A stretch of DNA of 64,000 bases, taken from an uncultured Eubacteriales bacterium. Lineage in GTDB: Bacteria > Bacillota > Clostridia > Christensenellales > CALVMC01. The position numbers and the translations under genes are program-made. Of the stretch, positions 38,774 through 49,234 are shown one piece after another. The DNA lies in assembly GCA_949296455.1 (NCBI GenBank), contig CASFOZ010000002.1, forward strand, positions 190,916 to 254,915, written 5' to 3'. The notes beneath the pieces were generated by a model. It had not been told where the DNA came from, made no database searches, and worked only from the letters and a program-made list of their open reading frames with translations. Every line of letters starts with the position of its first letter. Positions within the stretch are counted from its first letter, which is position 1.

Positions 38774-41215
38774 TTAGTTTACTTTAATGTTTTTTAAAGT
38801 TTTAAGGTGCCATATTCTGTCTGCGTACTCTTTAACGCTTCTGTCTGCTGCGAAGAATCCGCTTCCTGCGATATTCATGAGACCTTTTTTGCCGAAAGAA
38901 ATCGCATCGTCAAAAGCTTTATCTATATCGCCTTGTCTTTTCGAATAAGATTCAAAATCTGCAAGAACCATATAAGGGTCGGAAACGCCCCAACCGCCGA
39001 TCAAGGAATCTGTGATTTCGTGGAAATCGACGCCGCCGATACCCTGTTTTAATGAATCGAGAAGATTTTTAATTTCGGCATTGTTTTTATAGTAATCGAG
39101 AGGATTGTAGCCTTCTCTGTAAAGTTTTTGAATCTGGTCGGAAAGCAATCCGAAAATGAAGATATTTTCTTCGCCTACATTCTCGTAAATTTCGATATTG
39201 GCGCCGTCCATAGTTCCTATGGTAACTGCGCCGTTAATCATAAATTTCATATTTCCGGTACCCGAAGCTTCTTTACCGGCAACTGAAATCTGTTCGCTCA
39301 CATCGGCAGCCGGGATAATCGATTCAGCCAGAGATACTCTGTAATTTTCAAGGAATATAACTTTAAGTTTATCGTTTATCGACTTATCGTTATTGATAAC
39401 TTCGCCAAGCATATAGATAAGACGAATAATCTTCTTTGCCATAGTATATGAAGGAGCGGCTTTTGCACCGAAAATGAAGGTACGGGGATTTATGTTAAGA
39501 CCAGGGTTTTCTTTTAATTTATAATAAAGGTTCAAAATATTTAGAGCGTTTAAAAGCTGTCTTTTATATTCGTGAAGTCTTTTGCACTGGATATCGAAAA
39601 TCGACATCGGATTAACCGTAACGCCCGTTTTATCTTTGATTATAGCGGCAAGACGGGTTTTATTTGAAAGTTTGATTTTTCTGAACTCTTTCAACACCGA
39701 AGTGTCGTCTTTGAATTTCTTTAATTTAGAAAGTTCGGTTGCGTCCTGAATAAAACCGTCGCCTATAAGTCCTTTAATGAAATCAGCAAGTTCCGGGTTT
39801 GCCTCGCAAAGCCACCTTCTGTGAGTTATTCCGTTGGTAACATTCAGAAATTTAGTCGGGTCCATAATGTAAAAGTTTTTAAATACATCGTTTTTGAGTA
39901 TTTCCGAATGGAGAGCGGAAACGCCGTTTATCGAGTGGGAAGCGGCAATACAAAGATTAGCCATATTTACATTTCCGTTCGAAATTACGGCACACTGAGC
40001 TACATTGTTCCAGTCGTTGGGGAAATAATGCCAAAGGTCTGCGCAGAGTCTGTTGTTTATTTCGGATACAATCTGATAGATTCTCGGAAGAAGATTATTG
40101 AACAAATCCTGCGGCCATTTTTCGAGAGCTTCCGCCATAACCGTATGATTAGTATAAGAAATTATTTTTGTTGTGAAATCCCACGCTTTGTCCCATGTAA
40201 ATCCGAAATCGTCTAAGAGTATTCTCATAAGTTCGGGAACGCACAAAGCCGGATGGGTATCGTTTATATGTATGGAAATCTTATCGGGAAGATTTTCAAT
40301 TGTTCCGAAGTGTTTCAAATGCTTCTGAATTATAGACTGAATGGAAGCCGAAACGAAGAAATACTGTTGTTTTAATCTCAGTTGTTTTCCTTCTATATGT
40401 TCGTCGGCAGGATAAAGAACTTTGGAAATAGTTTCTGCGATAGCCTTGTTTTCCATAGCCTTTACATACTCGCCTTTCGAGAAAAGTTCCATATCGAAAT
40501 CGGTCGGCGATTTAGCGGACCAGAGTCTGAGTTTATTTACGGCTTTCGAATTATAGCCTGAGACGTTCATATCGTAAGGAACGGCAAGAACGGTATAATA
40601 TTTTGAATGTTCTACTTTAAGTTTTCCATCTTCCCAATTTTCTTTAAGCACGCCGCCGAAATGAACCTCAAAGGTTTCTTCCGTTCTCGGCGAAAGCCAT
40701 ACGCCGCCGTTTTCAAGCCAGTTATCTGGCATTTCCATCTGCCAGCCGTTAACGAGTTTCTGTTCGAATATACCGTAATCGTATCTTATCGAAAAGCCGG
40801 TTGCTGGAAATTCGCAAGAAGTCAAAGCGTCCATATAAGCGGAAGCGAGTCTTCCAAGACCGCCGTTCCCAAGACCGGCGTCGGGTTCGAAAGAACATAA
40901 TTCGTCAAGGTCATAGCCGAGATTTGAAAGTGTATCTTTAAAAATATCGTTTAGTTGAAGATTATAAAGATGATTTCTTAACGAGCGACCGGGCAGAAAT
41001 TCCATAGACATATAAAAGACCTGTTTTGCGCCCGTTTGTTTGAGAGCTTTTTTCCAATCCACCCTTTTTGCTGTAAGTAAATCTCTTACTACAATGCAGA
41101 CTGCCTTATAAACCTGCAACTTTGAAGCTTCTTCGAATTTTACGCCGAAGTCACGAGAAAGCGTACCCTCTATGGCCTTTTTAATTTCCATAGAAGAAAT
41201 TTTTGTTTTTTCCAT
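38774..41215 (-). CDS. glgP: Glycogen/maltodextrin phosphorylase
   Basis: PLP-dependent enzyme releasing glucose-1-phosphate from alpha-1,4-glucan ends. 813 aa, normal for GT35. Shows YMSMEFLPGRSL, GNGGLGRLASAY, HINDTHPAL and the PLP-lysine block EASGTGNMKFMINGA. Start is preceded by AAGGAGAT. Lies 18 bp after glgA in the operon. Confidence 0.96.
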   Translation of the reverse strand: MEKTKISSMEIKKAIEGTLSRDFGVKFEEASKLQVYKAVCIVVRDLLTAKRVDWKKALKQTGAKQVFYMSMEFLPGRSLRNHLYNLQLNDIFKDTLSNLGYDLDELCSFEPDAGLGNGGLGRLASAYMDALTSCEFPATGFSIRYDYGIFEQKLVNGWQMEMPDNWLENGGVWLSPRTEETFEVHFGGVLKENWEDGKLKVEHSKYYTVLAVPYDMNVSGYNSKAVNKLRLWSAKSPTDFDMELFSKGEYVKAMENKAIAETISKVLYPADEHIEGKQLRLKQQYFFVSASIQSIIQKHLKHFGTIENLPDKISIHINDTHPALCVPELMRILLDDFGFTWDKAWDFTTKIISYTNHTVMAEALEKWPQDLFNNLLPRIYQIVSEINNRLCADLWHYFPNDWNNVAQCAVISNGNVNMANLCIAASHSINGVSALHSEILKNDVFKNFYIMDPTKFLNVTNGITHRRWLCEANPELADFIKGLIGDGFIQDATELSKLKKFKDDTSVLKEFRKIKLSNKTRLAAIIKDKTGVTVNPMSIFDIQCKRLHEYKRQLLNALNILNLYYKLKENPGLNINPRTFIFGAKAAPSYTMAKKIIRLIYMLGEVINNDKSINDKLKVIFLENYRVSLAESIIPAADVSEQISVAGKEASGTGNMKFMINGAVTIGTMDGANIEIYENVGEENIFIFGLLSDQIQKLYREGYNPLDYYKNNAEIKNLLDSLKQGIGGVDFHEITDSLIGGWGVSDPYMVLADFESYSKRQGDIDKAFDDAISFGKKGLMNIAGSGFFAADRSVKEYADRIWHLKTLKNIKVN

Positions 41216-41233
41216 ATATATCTCCTTAAAACT

Positions 41234-44014
41234 TTATAAACTTTTGTAAAGATTGAGATATTCTTCCGACTGTTTATCCCAACCGAAGTCTGCACTCATA
41301 ATATTTTTAATTAATGCAGACCAGCTATCCTTATCGAAATATGTTGCAAAAGCTCTCCATATAGCGTCCAGCATATCGTAGGAATTGTAGGAATAGAATG
41401 TAAATCCCGTTCCCGATTTATCGGTAATATTGAAAGGAACGACGGAATCTTTAAGTCCGCCCGTTTCTCTTACGATAGGAACGGTACCGTATCTCATTGA
41501 AATCATTTGAGACAAACCGCAAGGCTCGTACTTAGACGGCATAAGGAATATGTCGGAGCCTGCATAAATCTGTCTTGCCATTTCGTCGGAAAAGTCGATA
41601 ATGGCTCTGACTTTGTTACTGTATCTGTACTGGATATCGGAAATGGCTTTTTCGTATTTCCAATCGCCTTTGCCGAGTATTACGAGCTGTAAATCAGCCG
41701 AAAGAATTTTATCCGCCGTTGCAAGGAGAAGGTCGATACCTTTCTGTTCCGTGAGACGGGAAACCATACTGATTAAAGGACGGTTTTCGTCGTATTGAAG
41801 TCCTATTTTTTCGAGCAAGGCTTTTTTATTGTCTTTTTTATACTGAATTGTTTCGTAATTATAATTTTTTATTATTTTCTTGTCGGTTTCGGGATTGAAA
41901 ATATTGTTGTCTATACCGTTAAGAATACCGCTTATTTTATAGCTGCGTTCTCTCAAAATCGAATCGAGTCCGTAGGAAAAATAAGGGTCCATAATTTCGC
42001 TTACATAAGCTTTGGAAACGGTGGACACGGCTTTTGCGCATTCGATAGCGCCTTTCATATAGTTGCAGCAGTTATCCATCATTACCCAATTTGCCCTGCT
42101 TCCGAGACCCAATATATCTCTAACCACTTCTTTATCGTATTTACCCTGATATTGTATGTTATGAATGGTGAAAAGGGTTCTGATATTTTTATATTCTTCT
42201 ATACCCCTGTAAAACGCATCGAGAAAGACGGGCACGAGTGCCGATTGCCAGTCGTTTGAATGAATAACGTCGGGATAAAAATCTATCACCCTTAAAAGTT
42301 CGAGAACGGCTTTCGAGAAAAAGGCAAATCTTTCACCGTCATCGAAATGGCCGTAAATACCGTCTCTTTTGAAATAAAATTCGTTATCGATAAAGTAATA
42401 AATTACTCCGTCCTTTCTGAGCTCGAACACCCCTGCATATTGATAACGCCAAGCGAGATTTACATAGGTATTTCCTATATATTTCATTTTCTTTCTGTAT
42501 TCTTCCGGAATTGCCGAATACAACGGTAAAATTACCCTTATATCCACATTTTTTTGCGCAAGCGCTACCGGAAGAGCATAGGAAACTTCGCCTAATCCGC
42601 CCGTATGGATAAATGGAGCGACTTCGGGAGAAACGAAAAGAACTTTAAATTTCTTTTCCTCTTTTTCCGTTTTATCTTTAATATCGGAAACCGTATTCGT
42701 TTCATTCTTGGATTTATAATCCTTTACTGCTTTGGCTTTTTCTTTAATTGCGTTTTCGCTCATTTCCGCTTCCTCCTTTATACTGTTGCGTTTTACGATA
42801 AGCAATTTATCTGCTGATATCAGATTTTCGGGTTTTACTTTCAATTTTAATTCGCTATTGATTTTCATTGTTTTATCTTCCTTTGTAGAGATATTTTCGG
42901 CAAATGAAATATCGTTGTCATCTCCTTTTTCAATATTGACATTTTCACAATACGATTTTTCTCCGATTTCTTTAAAATAACCGTCAGATAAATCTTCTTC
43001 GTTTACGATACTGTCGGTTTCGGTATTTCCGATATCGGAGCCGAGTGCTTCCGTTCGGATATCTTCCCGATTGACATTGTAAAGATTATCATTACCGTAT
43101 TCCGAAATACTGTCGGTATTTTCAAAATCTTTTTTATCTGTAAGTAAAGACAATTCTTCTTTATCGTCTTTTATGAGATTTACAAATTCGTCGACAGCAT
43201 TATCGGCGCTACCCTTTTCCGCCTTTTTGCTATCCTCTTTTATTTCAGCGCTCATTATCTGCCCGCCGTTATCGCTTTCTTTATTTTCGGTATTTTCGAG
43301 TTCCGACTTGTCAATCTGCCCCAATTCAGTTTCGCCGTCTTCAAATCTGTTCCCGACTTTTACTTCATTATCTTTAAGATATTGGTAGTCGGAATTTGTT
43401 TGCGTAACATTTTCGCATGTATTATGTTCTATATGTTCGGTTTGCAACTCTGCTTCCGTCTCTTGCAAATCGGCTTGCAACTTTGCTTCCGTATCTTGTA
43501 AATCGGCTTGATTTTCAAAAAGCGTTGTCTGATTTTCAGAATCTGTCCTGTTGACCTGTCTGCCGTTTTTAATTACGGGATACACTATAAAAGGTTTTGC
43601 ATGGCTCTCTTCTTCCTCTTCCTGCTTTTCCTCGATATCGGAAAGCGATTGCTCCGTTTGCATCGAATCCTTTTCTATTTCCTTTTCCGAATCGACTTTA
43701 ATTAAATTATCGTCGTCGATTGTTACTCCGTCCTGTGAAAGAGAACCGTGAATTTCCAAGGTATCGTCAACGGCGGAACCGGGGAATTCATCGAATTCAG
43801 GTTTTTCGTCTGCCGCAAATTCACCTTCGAACTTGTCCACAATCTGTTGTTTGAATATATCCTGTGCTGCTGTCGGATGAACGAATTCCACTTTAATTTC
43901 GTTATCTTTTGCATTTTTAACGGATTTCATTTTGATAAAAGCAAGGTGCTCGTTATCTTTTTTTATATTCGACCCGCAATCTCCCTTGTTTTTATCACGG
44001 ATTTTATTATCCAT
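41234..44014 (-). CDS. glgA: Glycogen synthase with a 450-aa disordered acidic N-terminal extension
   Basis: ADP-glucose alpha-1,4-glucosyltransferase (GT5). The enzyme proper starts at about residue 455 with KFKVLFVSPEVAPFIHTGGLGEV, contains the ADP-glucose-binding TGGLGEV and SRLTEQKG blocks, and is about 470 aa, the normal length. Residues 1-454 are Glu/Asp/Lys/Ser/Asn-rich with no recognisable domain except a short duplicated motif QADLQ(D/E)TEA at about 169-188. The first start (44014) has AGGAG seven bases upstream. A second in-frame ATG at 42763 (Met418) has a full AAAGGAGG eight bases upstream, so a 509-aa form may also be made. Between glgD and glgP in the glycogen operon. Confidence 0.92.
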   Translation of the reverse strand: MDNKIRDKNKGDCGSNIKKDNEHLAFIKMKSVKNAKDNEIKVEFVHPTAAQDIFKQQIVDKFEGEFAADEKPEFDEFPGSAVDDTLEIHGSLSQDGVTIDDDNLIKVDSEKEIEKDSMQTEQSLSDIEEKQEEEEESHAKPFIVYPVIKNGRQVNRTDSENQTTLFENQADLQDTEAKLQADLQETEAELQTEHIEHNTCENVTQTNSDYQYLKDNEVKVGNRFEDGETELGQIDKSELENTENKESDNGGQIMSAEIKEDSKKAEKGSADNAVDEFVNLIKDDKEELSLLTDKKDFENTDSISEYGNDNLYNVNREDIRTEALGSDIGNTETDSIVNEEDLSDGYFKEIGEKSYCENVNIEKGDDNDISFAENISTKEDKTMKINSELKLKVKPENLISADKLLIVKRNSIKEEAEMSENAIKEKAKAVKDYKSKNETNTVSDIKDKTEKEEKKFKVLFVSPEVAPFIHTGGLGEVSYALPVALAQKNVDIRVILPLYSAIPEEYRKKMKYIGNTYVNLAWRYQYAGVFELRKDGVIYYFIDNEFYFKRDGIYGHFDDGERFAFFSKAVLELLRVIDFYPDVIHSNDWQSALVPVFLDAFYRGIEEYKNIRTLFTIHNIQYQGKYDKEVVRDILGLGSRANWVMMDNCCNYMKGAIECAKAVSTVSKAYVSEIMDPYFSYGLDSILRERSYKISGILNGIDNNIFNPETDKKIIKNYNYETIQYKKDNKKALLEKIGLQYDENRPLISMVSRLTEQKGIDLLLATADKILSADLQLVILGKGDWKYEKAISDIQYRYSNKVRAIIDFSDEMARQIYAGSDIFLMPSKYEPCGLSQMISMRYGTVPIVRETGGLKDSVVPFNITDKSGTGFTFYSYNSYDMLDAIWRAFATYFDKDSWSALIKNIMSADFGWDKQSEEYLNLYKSL
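42763..42778 (-). promoter_or_regulatory. Internal Shine-Dalgarno and ATG within glgA
   Basis: On the minus strand AAAGGAGG, eight bases, ATG (codon 418), in frame with the glycogen synthase domain. The SD is written with the codons AAG and GAG, whereas AAA and GAA dominate nearby Lys/Glu codons. It could start a short GlgA without the acidic region. Confidence 0.6.
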
Positions 44015-44026
44015 TATAAGCTCCTG

Positions 44027-45139
44027 TTAAACTATTTTATCTTTGACTATTACGACGGGATATGTTTCGTAGCCTGAAATGTTCCTGCCTTCCTGCACGG
44101 TTACATGCTTATCCAAAATGGCATAACTTATATTAACACCGTGCATAACATATCCGTTTTCCATTATTATGGAATTTTTTATTACGGCGCCTTCTTCTAT
44201 TTTGACGCCACGGAAAAGAACGGAATTTTCAACCGTTCCGTTTATAATACAGCCGTCGGCAATAAGAGAATTCGAAACATTAGCTTTGTCGCCGTAAACT
44301 GTAGGAACGCTGTCTTTAACCTTTGTCATTATTTTTCCGTATTTATAAAACAAATCTTTACGGGTTTTATAATCGAGCATTTTCATGTTCTGCTTGAAAT
44401 ACCCTTTGATATCGTCTATTATTTCGGCATATCCGTTTACTTTATAAGCCATAATTTTAAACTGTCCTAATTTTTTAAAGAGAATATCCTTTTCGAAATC
44501 CCCTAAACCTCTTGCGTAAGCGTTTTCTATCAGACTTTTGAGAAGGTCTTTTTTCATGAGATAAATGTTAAGACCTATTTGTTTTTTTGTGTCGTCGGAA
44601 ACGGTGGAAATATACATATCCTTAACAGCCATATCGCTGTCGGTTTCGACTATGATTCTTCTTAAAGAACAAGGTTCGGCATCGTAGGTTACCATGGTGA
44701 TATCCGCACCGTTTTTTATATGATAATTATAAACATCTTCATAATCGATATTCGTAACGATATTGCTGTCGGTGATAACCGCATATTCTTCTTTTGTCTT
44801 TACGAGATAATTGAATATCGAATAAATCGCTTCTATTTTATCTTTATAAACATCTTTTGACTGATTGTGCGCATAAGGCGGAAACATGGCAATACCGCTG
44901 TTTTTTCTGTTAAGGTCCCAGTCTCTGCCCATACGGATATGTTCCATTAAAGAATTGTAATTGTTCTTGGTCAGAATACCTATTGAAGTTATACCGCTGT
45001 TAACGAAGTTCGAAAGGGTAAAATCTATAAGTCTGTATCTTCCGCAAAAAGGAAGAGAAGCGGGGGTTCTTCTTATTGTGAGTTCGTTCAGTTTTGTTTC
45101 GAGATTACTTGCAAAAACCACGCCCATTATATTGTTCAT
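44027..45139 (-). CDS. glgD: GlgD, regulatory subunit of glucose-1-phosphate adenylyltransferase
   Basis: 370-aa paralogue of GlgC found with it in Clostridia and Bacilli; it forms a heteromer with GlgC and modulates its activity. An N-terminal nucleotidyltransferase fold lacks the usual GGxGTRL loop (it reads MGVVFASNLETKLNELTIRR), and a C-terminal left-handed beta-helix has hexapeptide-like repeats (VENSVLFRGVKIEEGAVIKN is split into VENSVLF and GVKIEEGAVIKN). Start overlaps the glgC stop by one base. Confidence 0.93.
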   Translation of the reverse strand: MNNIMGVVFASNLETKLNELTIRRTPASLPFCGRYRLIDFTLSNFVNSGITSIGILTKNNYNSLMEHIRMGRDWDLNRKNSGIAMFPPYAHNQSKDVYKDKIEAIYSIFNYLVKTKEEYAVITDSNIVTNIDYEDVYNYHIKNGADITMVTYDAEPCSLRRIIVETDSDMAVKDMYISTVSDDTKKQIGLNIYLMKKDLLKSLIENAYARGLGDFEKDILFKKLGQFKIMAYKVNGYAEIIDDIKGYFKQNMKMLDYKTRKDLFYKYGKIMTKVKDSVPTVYGDKANVSNSLIADGCIINGTVENSVLFRGVKIEEGAVIKNSIIMENGYVMHGVNISYAILDKHVTVQEGRNISGYETYPVVIVKDKIV

Positions 45140-46347
45140 TATTGTTTACCCCCTTCTACCATTTCGCCTGCTTTGACGACGGATTGTTTTTTGATAACCG
45201 CCTTAGGACCTACTACGGCAATTTTCCACTCGCCGTCTTCGGGACCGCTCTGACTGCTTCCTACAACTGCGCCGGCTTCGACTACTCCGCCCTCGCCGAT
45301 TATAGAATATCTGATAACGGCATTCTCGCCTATGAATGCACCCGGTAAAACTACCGAATTTTCAACTACGGCGCCCTTTTCAACAACACAGCTTTGCGAA
45401 AGCACGGAATTCAGAACCGTGCCGTTGATAAGGCAGCCTTCGGTAACGATTGAATTTGTTATCTTTCCGTTTTTACCTACGAAGTGAGGCGGCTCTGCGG
45501 TATTTCTTGCATAAATCTTCCATTTATTTATAAGATCCAAAGAGTTCTTTTTATCTCTGCTTAAAAGGTCCATGTTCGACTGCCATAAACTCGAAATTGT
45601 TCCGACGTCTTTCCAGTACCCTTCGAAAGAGAATGCATAAAGATTTTGTTTGTCGGCAAGCATTTTAGGAATAATATCCTTACCGAAATCGTTGCTCGAT
45701 TTTTTATTTTCTTCGTCTTCTATAAGATATTTTTTCAGCACTTTCCAATTGAAAATGTAAATACCCATACTTGCTTTGGTGCTTTTGGGTTTTTGAGGTT
45801 TTTCTTCGAATTCGGTAATCTTGTTGTTTTTATTGACCGACATAATACCGAATCTCGAAGCCTCTTTCAAAGGAACATCTATAACTGCGATAGTACAGTC
45901 GCTGTGTTTTTCCTTATGGGCTTTGAGCATAAGCGAATAATCCATTTTATAGATATGGTCGCCAGAGAGAATAAGAACATAATCAGCGTCGTATCTGTCG
46001 ATAAATTCGATATTCTGATAAATGGCGTTTGCAGTACCTTTGTACCATTCGCCGGATTTGCCTTTGACGTAAGGCGGAAGAATAAAGACGCCGCCGTTTA
46101 GCCTGTCCAAATCCCAAGGCTGACCGTTTCCGATATACTGATTAAGGTCAAAAGGCTGATACTGAGTAAGAACGCCTATTGTGTCCATACCGGAATTTAT
46201 ACAGTTTGAAAGCGGAAAATCTATTATCCTGTACTTTCCGCCGAACGGAACTGCCGGTTTTGCTATATCCCTTGTGAGAACGCCTAATCTTGTTCCCTGT
46301 CCGCCTGCAAGAAGCATAGTAACCGTTTCTTTTTTTGCTGAATACAT
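45139..46347 (-). CDS. glgC: Glucose-1-phosphate adenylyltransferase (ADP-glucose pyrophosphorylase)
   Basis: Makes ADP-glucose from glucose-1-phosphate and ATP, the committed step of bacterial glycogen synthesis. 402 aa with the catalytic loop [14 protein letters not shown] near residue 13, [25 protein letters not shown] and the C-terminal beta-helix. It begins one base after the glgB stop and overlaps glgD. Confidence 0.96.
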   Translation of the reverse strand: MYSAKKETVTMLLAGGQGTRLGVLTRDIAKPAVPFGGKYRIIDFPLSNCINSGMDTIGVLTQYQPFDLNQYIGNGQPWDLDRLNGGVFILPPYVKGKSGEWYKGTANAIYQNIEFIDRYDADYVLILSGDHIYKMDYSLMLKAHKEKHSDCTIAVIDVPLKEASRFGIMSVNKNNKITEFEEKPQKPKSTKASMGIYIFNWKVLKKYLIEDEENKKSSNDFGKDIIPKMLADKQNLYAFSFEGYWKDVGTISSLWQSNMDLLSRDKKNSLDLINKWKIYARNTAEPPHFVGKNGKITNSIVTEGCLINGTVLNSVLSQSCVVEKGAVVENSVVLPGAFIGENAVIRYSIIGEGGVVEAGAVVGSSQSGPEDGEWKIAVVGPKAVIKKQSVVKAGEMVEGGKQ

Positions 46348-46348
46348 C

Positions 46349-48214
46349 TTATTTGTTCCCCCTTTTTTTGAACTTAAGATAAGTCACACTGCTTGCGGGA
46401 ATATTTAAATCTATAAAATAATTAAGTCCGTGCATCTTACCCTTCTTAGAAGTATATTCGGCTTTTTTCCATTTATCACCGCTTTCGCTTGTGAGAGCGG
46501 TGTAATATCTGCCCTTTTCGGGCATTCCCATTTTATATCCTTTTCTTTCGACGGGAGCGAAATTGACGACGCAAACGGTGTATTCGCCGTCTTTTGCCAT
46601 TCGTCTGAAAGAAATTATATTCTGAGTATTGTCGTCCACGCAAATCCATTTGAACCCGTCGTAACTGTCGTCGAGTTCGTACATTTCCTTATTATTGAGA
46701 TAATATGCGTTAAGCTCTTTAACGAAGTTTTGTAAATGTTTATGTTCGTCGTAGTTCAGAAGGAACCATTCGAGTCCCTCGTAATATTTCCATTCCACGA
46801 ATTGCCCGAACTCACCGCCCATAAAAAGAAGTTTTTTACCGGGATGAGCCATCATATAACCGAAGAAGGCTTTAAGTTCCTGAAATTTCTGTTTATATTC
46901 GCCGGGCATTTTATTTATAAGAGAACATTTTCCGTGTACCACTTCGTCGTGAGATAAAGGAAGTATGTAGTTTTCCGAATAGGCGTATGTAATTGAAAAG
47001 GTTATTTTGTTGTGCATATCCTTTTTGAAGAAAGGATTAGCCGACACATAACTTAAAGAATCGTTCATCCAGCCCATATTCCATTTGTAATTGAAACCGA
47101 GTCCACCGTCGTGCGGCGGTTTCGTAACCATCGGAAAAGCCGTCGACTCTTCGGCAATCATAAGCACATCGGGGTGATTTGAAAGAACGGCTTTGTTAAG
47201 TTCCTGCAAAAAATCGATAACTTCGAGATTATAATTTCCGCCGTATTTGTTTTTTGTCCACTCGCCGCCTCTTCTGTTATAATCGAGATAAAGCATGGAT
47301 GCGACAGCGTCGGTTCTGAGTCCGTCGATATGATATTTTTCAACCCAGAACATAGCGGAAGAAATAAGGAAACTTTTAACCTCGGTTTTTCCGTAATCGA
47401 AAACCATTGTGCCCCATTCTTTATGTTCTCTTTTGTTTTTATCGGAATATTCGTATAGACTCGTACCGTCGAACTCGTATAAACCGTGAGCGTCTTTCGG
47501 GAAATGAGCGATTACCCAATCTAAAATTACCCCTATTCCCGCCTCGTGGCATTTGTCGACAAGATACATAAAATCATCGGGAGTTCCGTAACGGGAAGTC
47601 GGAGCAAAAAGTCCGGTGACCTGATAACCCCAAGACCCGTCGAAAGGATATTCGGTAATAGGCATAAGTTCGATATGCGTATAATTCATTTCCTTTACAT
47701 AGGGAATAATTTCATCGGCAAATTTTCTGTAAGAATAAACCGTTCCGTCGTCGTTCCTTTTCCAAGAGCCGATATGAACCTCGTAAATGTTCATAGGAGA
47801 TTCGAATATATTTATTTCTTTTCTGTTTTTCAGATAATCTTTATCGTGCCATTCGTAACCTGAAATATCGTAAAGTTTAGAAGCGGTGCCGGGAGTCGTT
47901 TCTGCATGGTAAGCATAAGGGTCGGCTTTATAAAGTGTTTTACCGCTTTTTGTTTTAATGCAATATTTATAGTTATCGTAAATTTTAAGACCGGAAACGG
48001 TACATTCGAAAATTCCGCCCGAATCTCTTTTCATAATATTTTTTTCGGGGTCCCATTTATTGAAATCCCCGACAAGGGAAACCTTTTGAGCCGAAGGCGC
48101 ATAGACTCTGAACTGCCATTTGTTTTTGGGCAGTTTTTTAGGCGCCATAAGCTCGTAAGCGTTATAATTTGTTCCTTCGTGAAAAAGGTATTTAGGGTAA
48201 GAACTGTTATCCAT
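46349..48214 (-). CDS. glgB: 1,4-alpha-glucan branching enzyme
   Basis: GH13 enzyme introducing alpha-1,6 branches in glycogen. 621 aa, an N-terminal CBM48 domain (about 25-115; [13 protein letters not shown]) and the barrel with [28 protein letters not shown] (nucleophile Asp), IAEEST (acid/base Glu) and [10 protein letters not shown]. First gene of the glycogen operon, 27 bp after the promoter -10. Confidence 0.96.
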   Translation of the reverse strand: MDNSSYPKYLFHEGTNYNAYELMAPKKLPKNKWQFRVYAPSAQKVSLVGDFNKWDPEKNIMKRDSGGIFECTVSGLKIYDNYKYCIKTKSGKTLYKADPYAYHAETTPGTASKLYDISGYEWHDKDYLKNRKEINIFESPMNIYEVHIGSWKRNDDGTVYSYRKFADEIIPYVKEMNYTHIELMPITEYPFDGSWGYQVTGLFAPTSRYGTPDDFMYLVDKCHEAGIGVILDWVIAHFPKDAHGLYEFDGTSLYEYSDKNKREHKEWGTMVFDYGKTEVKSFLISSAMFWVEKYHIDGLRTDAVASMLYLDYNRRGGEWTKNKYGGNYNLEVIDFLQELNKAVLSNHPDVLMIAEESTAFPMVTKPPHDGGLGFNYKWNMGWMNDSLSYVSANPFFKKDMHNKITFSITYAYSENYILPLSHDEVVHGKCSLINKMPGEYKQKFQELKAFFGYMMAHPGKKLLFMGGEFGQFVEWKYYEGLEWFLLNYDEHKHLQNFVKELNAYYLNNKEMYELDDSYDGFKWICVDDNTQNIISFRRMAKDGEYTVCVVNFAPVERKGYKMGMPEKGRYYTALTSESGDKWKKAEYTSKKGKMHGLNYFIDLNIPASSVTYLKFKKRGNK

Positions 48215-48240
48215 AGCTGTATCCTTTTATATTTAATAAG

Positions 48241-48269
48241 ATTATACCAAATATTGGAAAATATTTCAA
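48241..48269 (-). promoter_or_regulatory. Sigma-A promoter of the glycogen operon
   Basis: On the minus strand TTGAAA (48264-48269), 17-bp spacer, TATAAT (48241-48246). The surrounding AATATT-rich inverted repeats could be an operator, but no regulator is evident. Confidence 0.78.
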
Positions 48270-48375
48270 TACTAAATATTATATTAAGTAATAATATTTA
48301 TATAGAAATCAAAGGATATTATTTCTACATGTTATTTAACTGCGAAGCCGAAGTTTAAAAAAGAAACAAACATAC

Positions 48376-48404
48376 TTGAAATAAATTCTTATATGTTTTA
48401 TAAT
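48376..48404 (+). promoter_or_regulatory. Sigma-A promoter of the YhhN-like gene
   Basis: TTGAAA (48376-48381), 17-bp spacer, TATAAT (48399-48404), 20 bp before the start codon. Confidence 0.75.
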
Positions 48405-48424
48405 TAATTGCGGGGGAAAATTTT

Positions 48425-49093
48425 ATGGTTTATTTTGTATTGATATTAGGTATCTGTTCTCTTTTGAGTTTTCTCATTATAAGAACGAATAAAGGCGGTT
48501 TTTATCCGCTTGTTCTTAAAATCATAACAAGCATATGCTTTTTGGGATTGGGACTTTGCGGACTTGTCAGCGGTTCGTTACCCATAGTATCCTGTTCCCT
48601 GTTTATTGCGGGCGGAATATGCGGACTTGTAGGCGATATCGTTCTCGACTTAAAAATAACTTATCCCGAGGATTCGGAAAAATATCTTCTCTTGGGAATG
48701 AGTTCCTTTACTCTGTGCCATATATTTTATATTTCTGCAACAATGTATACCTTCGGCACTAATATGTGGTACATATTCGGCGGCGTAATTGTAGGCGTTG
48801 CTTTTTATCTTTCCACATTTGTTATGAAAATAAAACTCAAAAAAGCAAATGTAAACAGCGTTCTTTATGCTTTGGTTTTAAATATTTCGGTATTTCAAGC
48901 ACTGTTTTTACTTGTGGAGTATAAAGACGCATTTTCGGCTTTACTTTTTACGGGCGCAGTACTCTTCCTTATTTCGGACGGAATACTTATGATGACTTAT
49001 TTCAAAGGAAAGGATTCGAGACTTTATCTTATATCCAATCACTTGATATATTATCTGGCACAGTTTCTTATTATGGGCAGCATGCTGTTCTGA
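48425..49093 (+). CDS. YhhN/TMEM86-family membrane protein
   Basis: 222-aa polytopic membrane protein with about eight hydrophobic helices. The conserved GDIVLDLK segment and the later LFLISDGILMMTYFKG match the YhhN family, whose eukaryotic members are lysoplasmalogenases. Many clostridia contain plasmalogens, so such a role is plausible but unproven. Own promoter and terminator; GGGGG at the ribosome binding site. Confidence 0.8.
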   Translation: MVYFVLILGICSLLSFLIIRTNKGGFYPLVLKIITSICFLGLGLCGLVSGSLPIVSCSLFIAGGICGLVGDIVLDLKITYPEDSEKYLLLGMSSFTLCHIFYISATMYTFGTNMWYIFGGVIVGVAFYLSTFVMKIKLKKANVNSVLYALVLNISVFQALFLLVEYKDAFSALLFTGAVLFLISDGILMMTYFKGKDSRLYLISNHLIYYLAQFLIMGSMLF

Positions 49094-49123
49094 GAATAAG
49101 TCATAAAACTTAATTTTAAATCA

Positions 49124-49148
49124 AAAAGCGGAGACCAACTCCGCTTTT
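49124..49148 (+). terminator. Terminator between YhhN-like and PRC-barrel genes
   Basis: AAAAGCGGAG-ACCAA-CTCCGCTTTT followed by T-rich sequence. A-run at left suggests it may also act on the opposite strand for the PRC-barrel gene. Confidence 0.87.
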
Positions 49149-49234
49149 ATTTTTTATTATGTATATTAAAAATAATTCTTAGACTAAATGTTTTGCTTTT
49201 AATATAAACTTTCTAATTAAATTATTTGCAGCGG

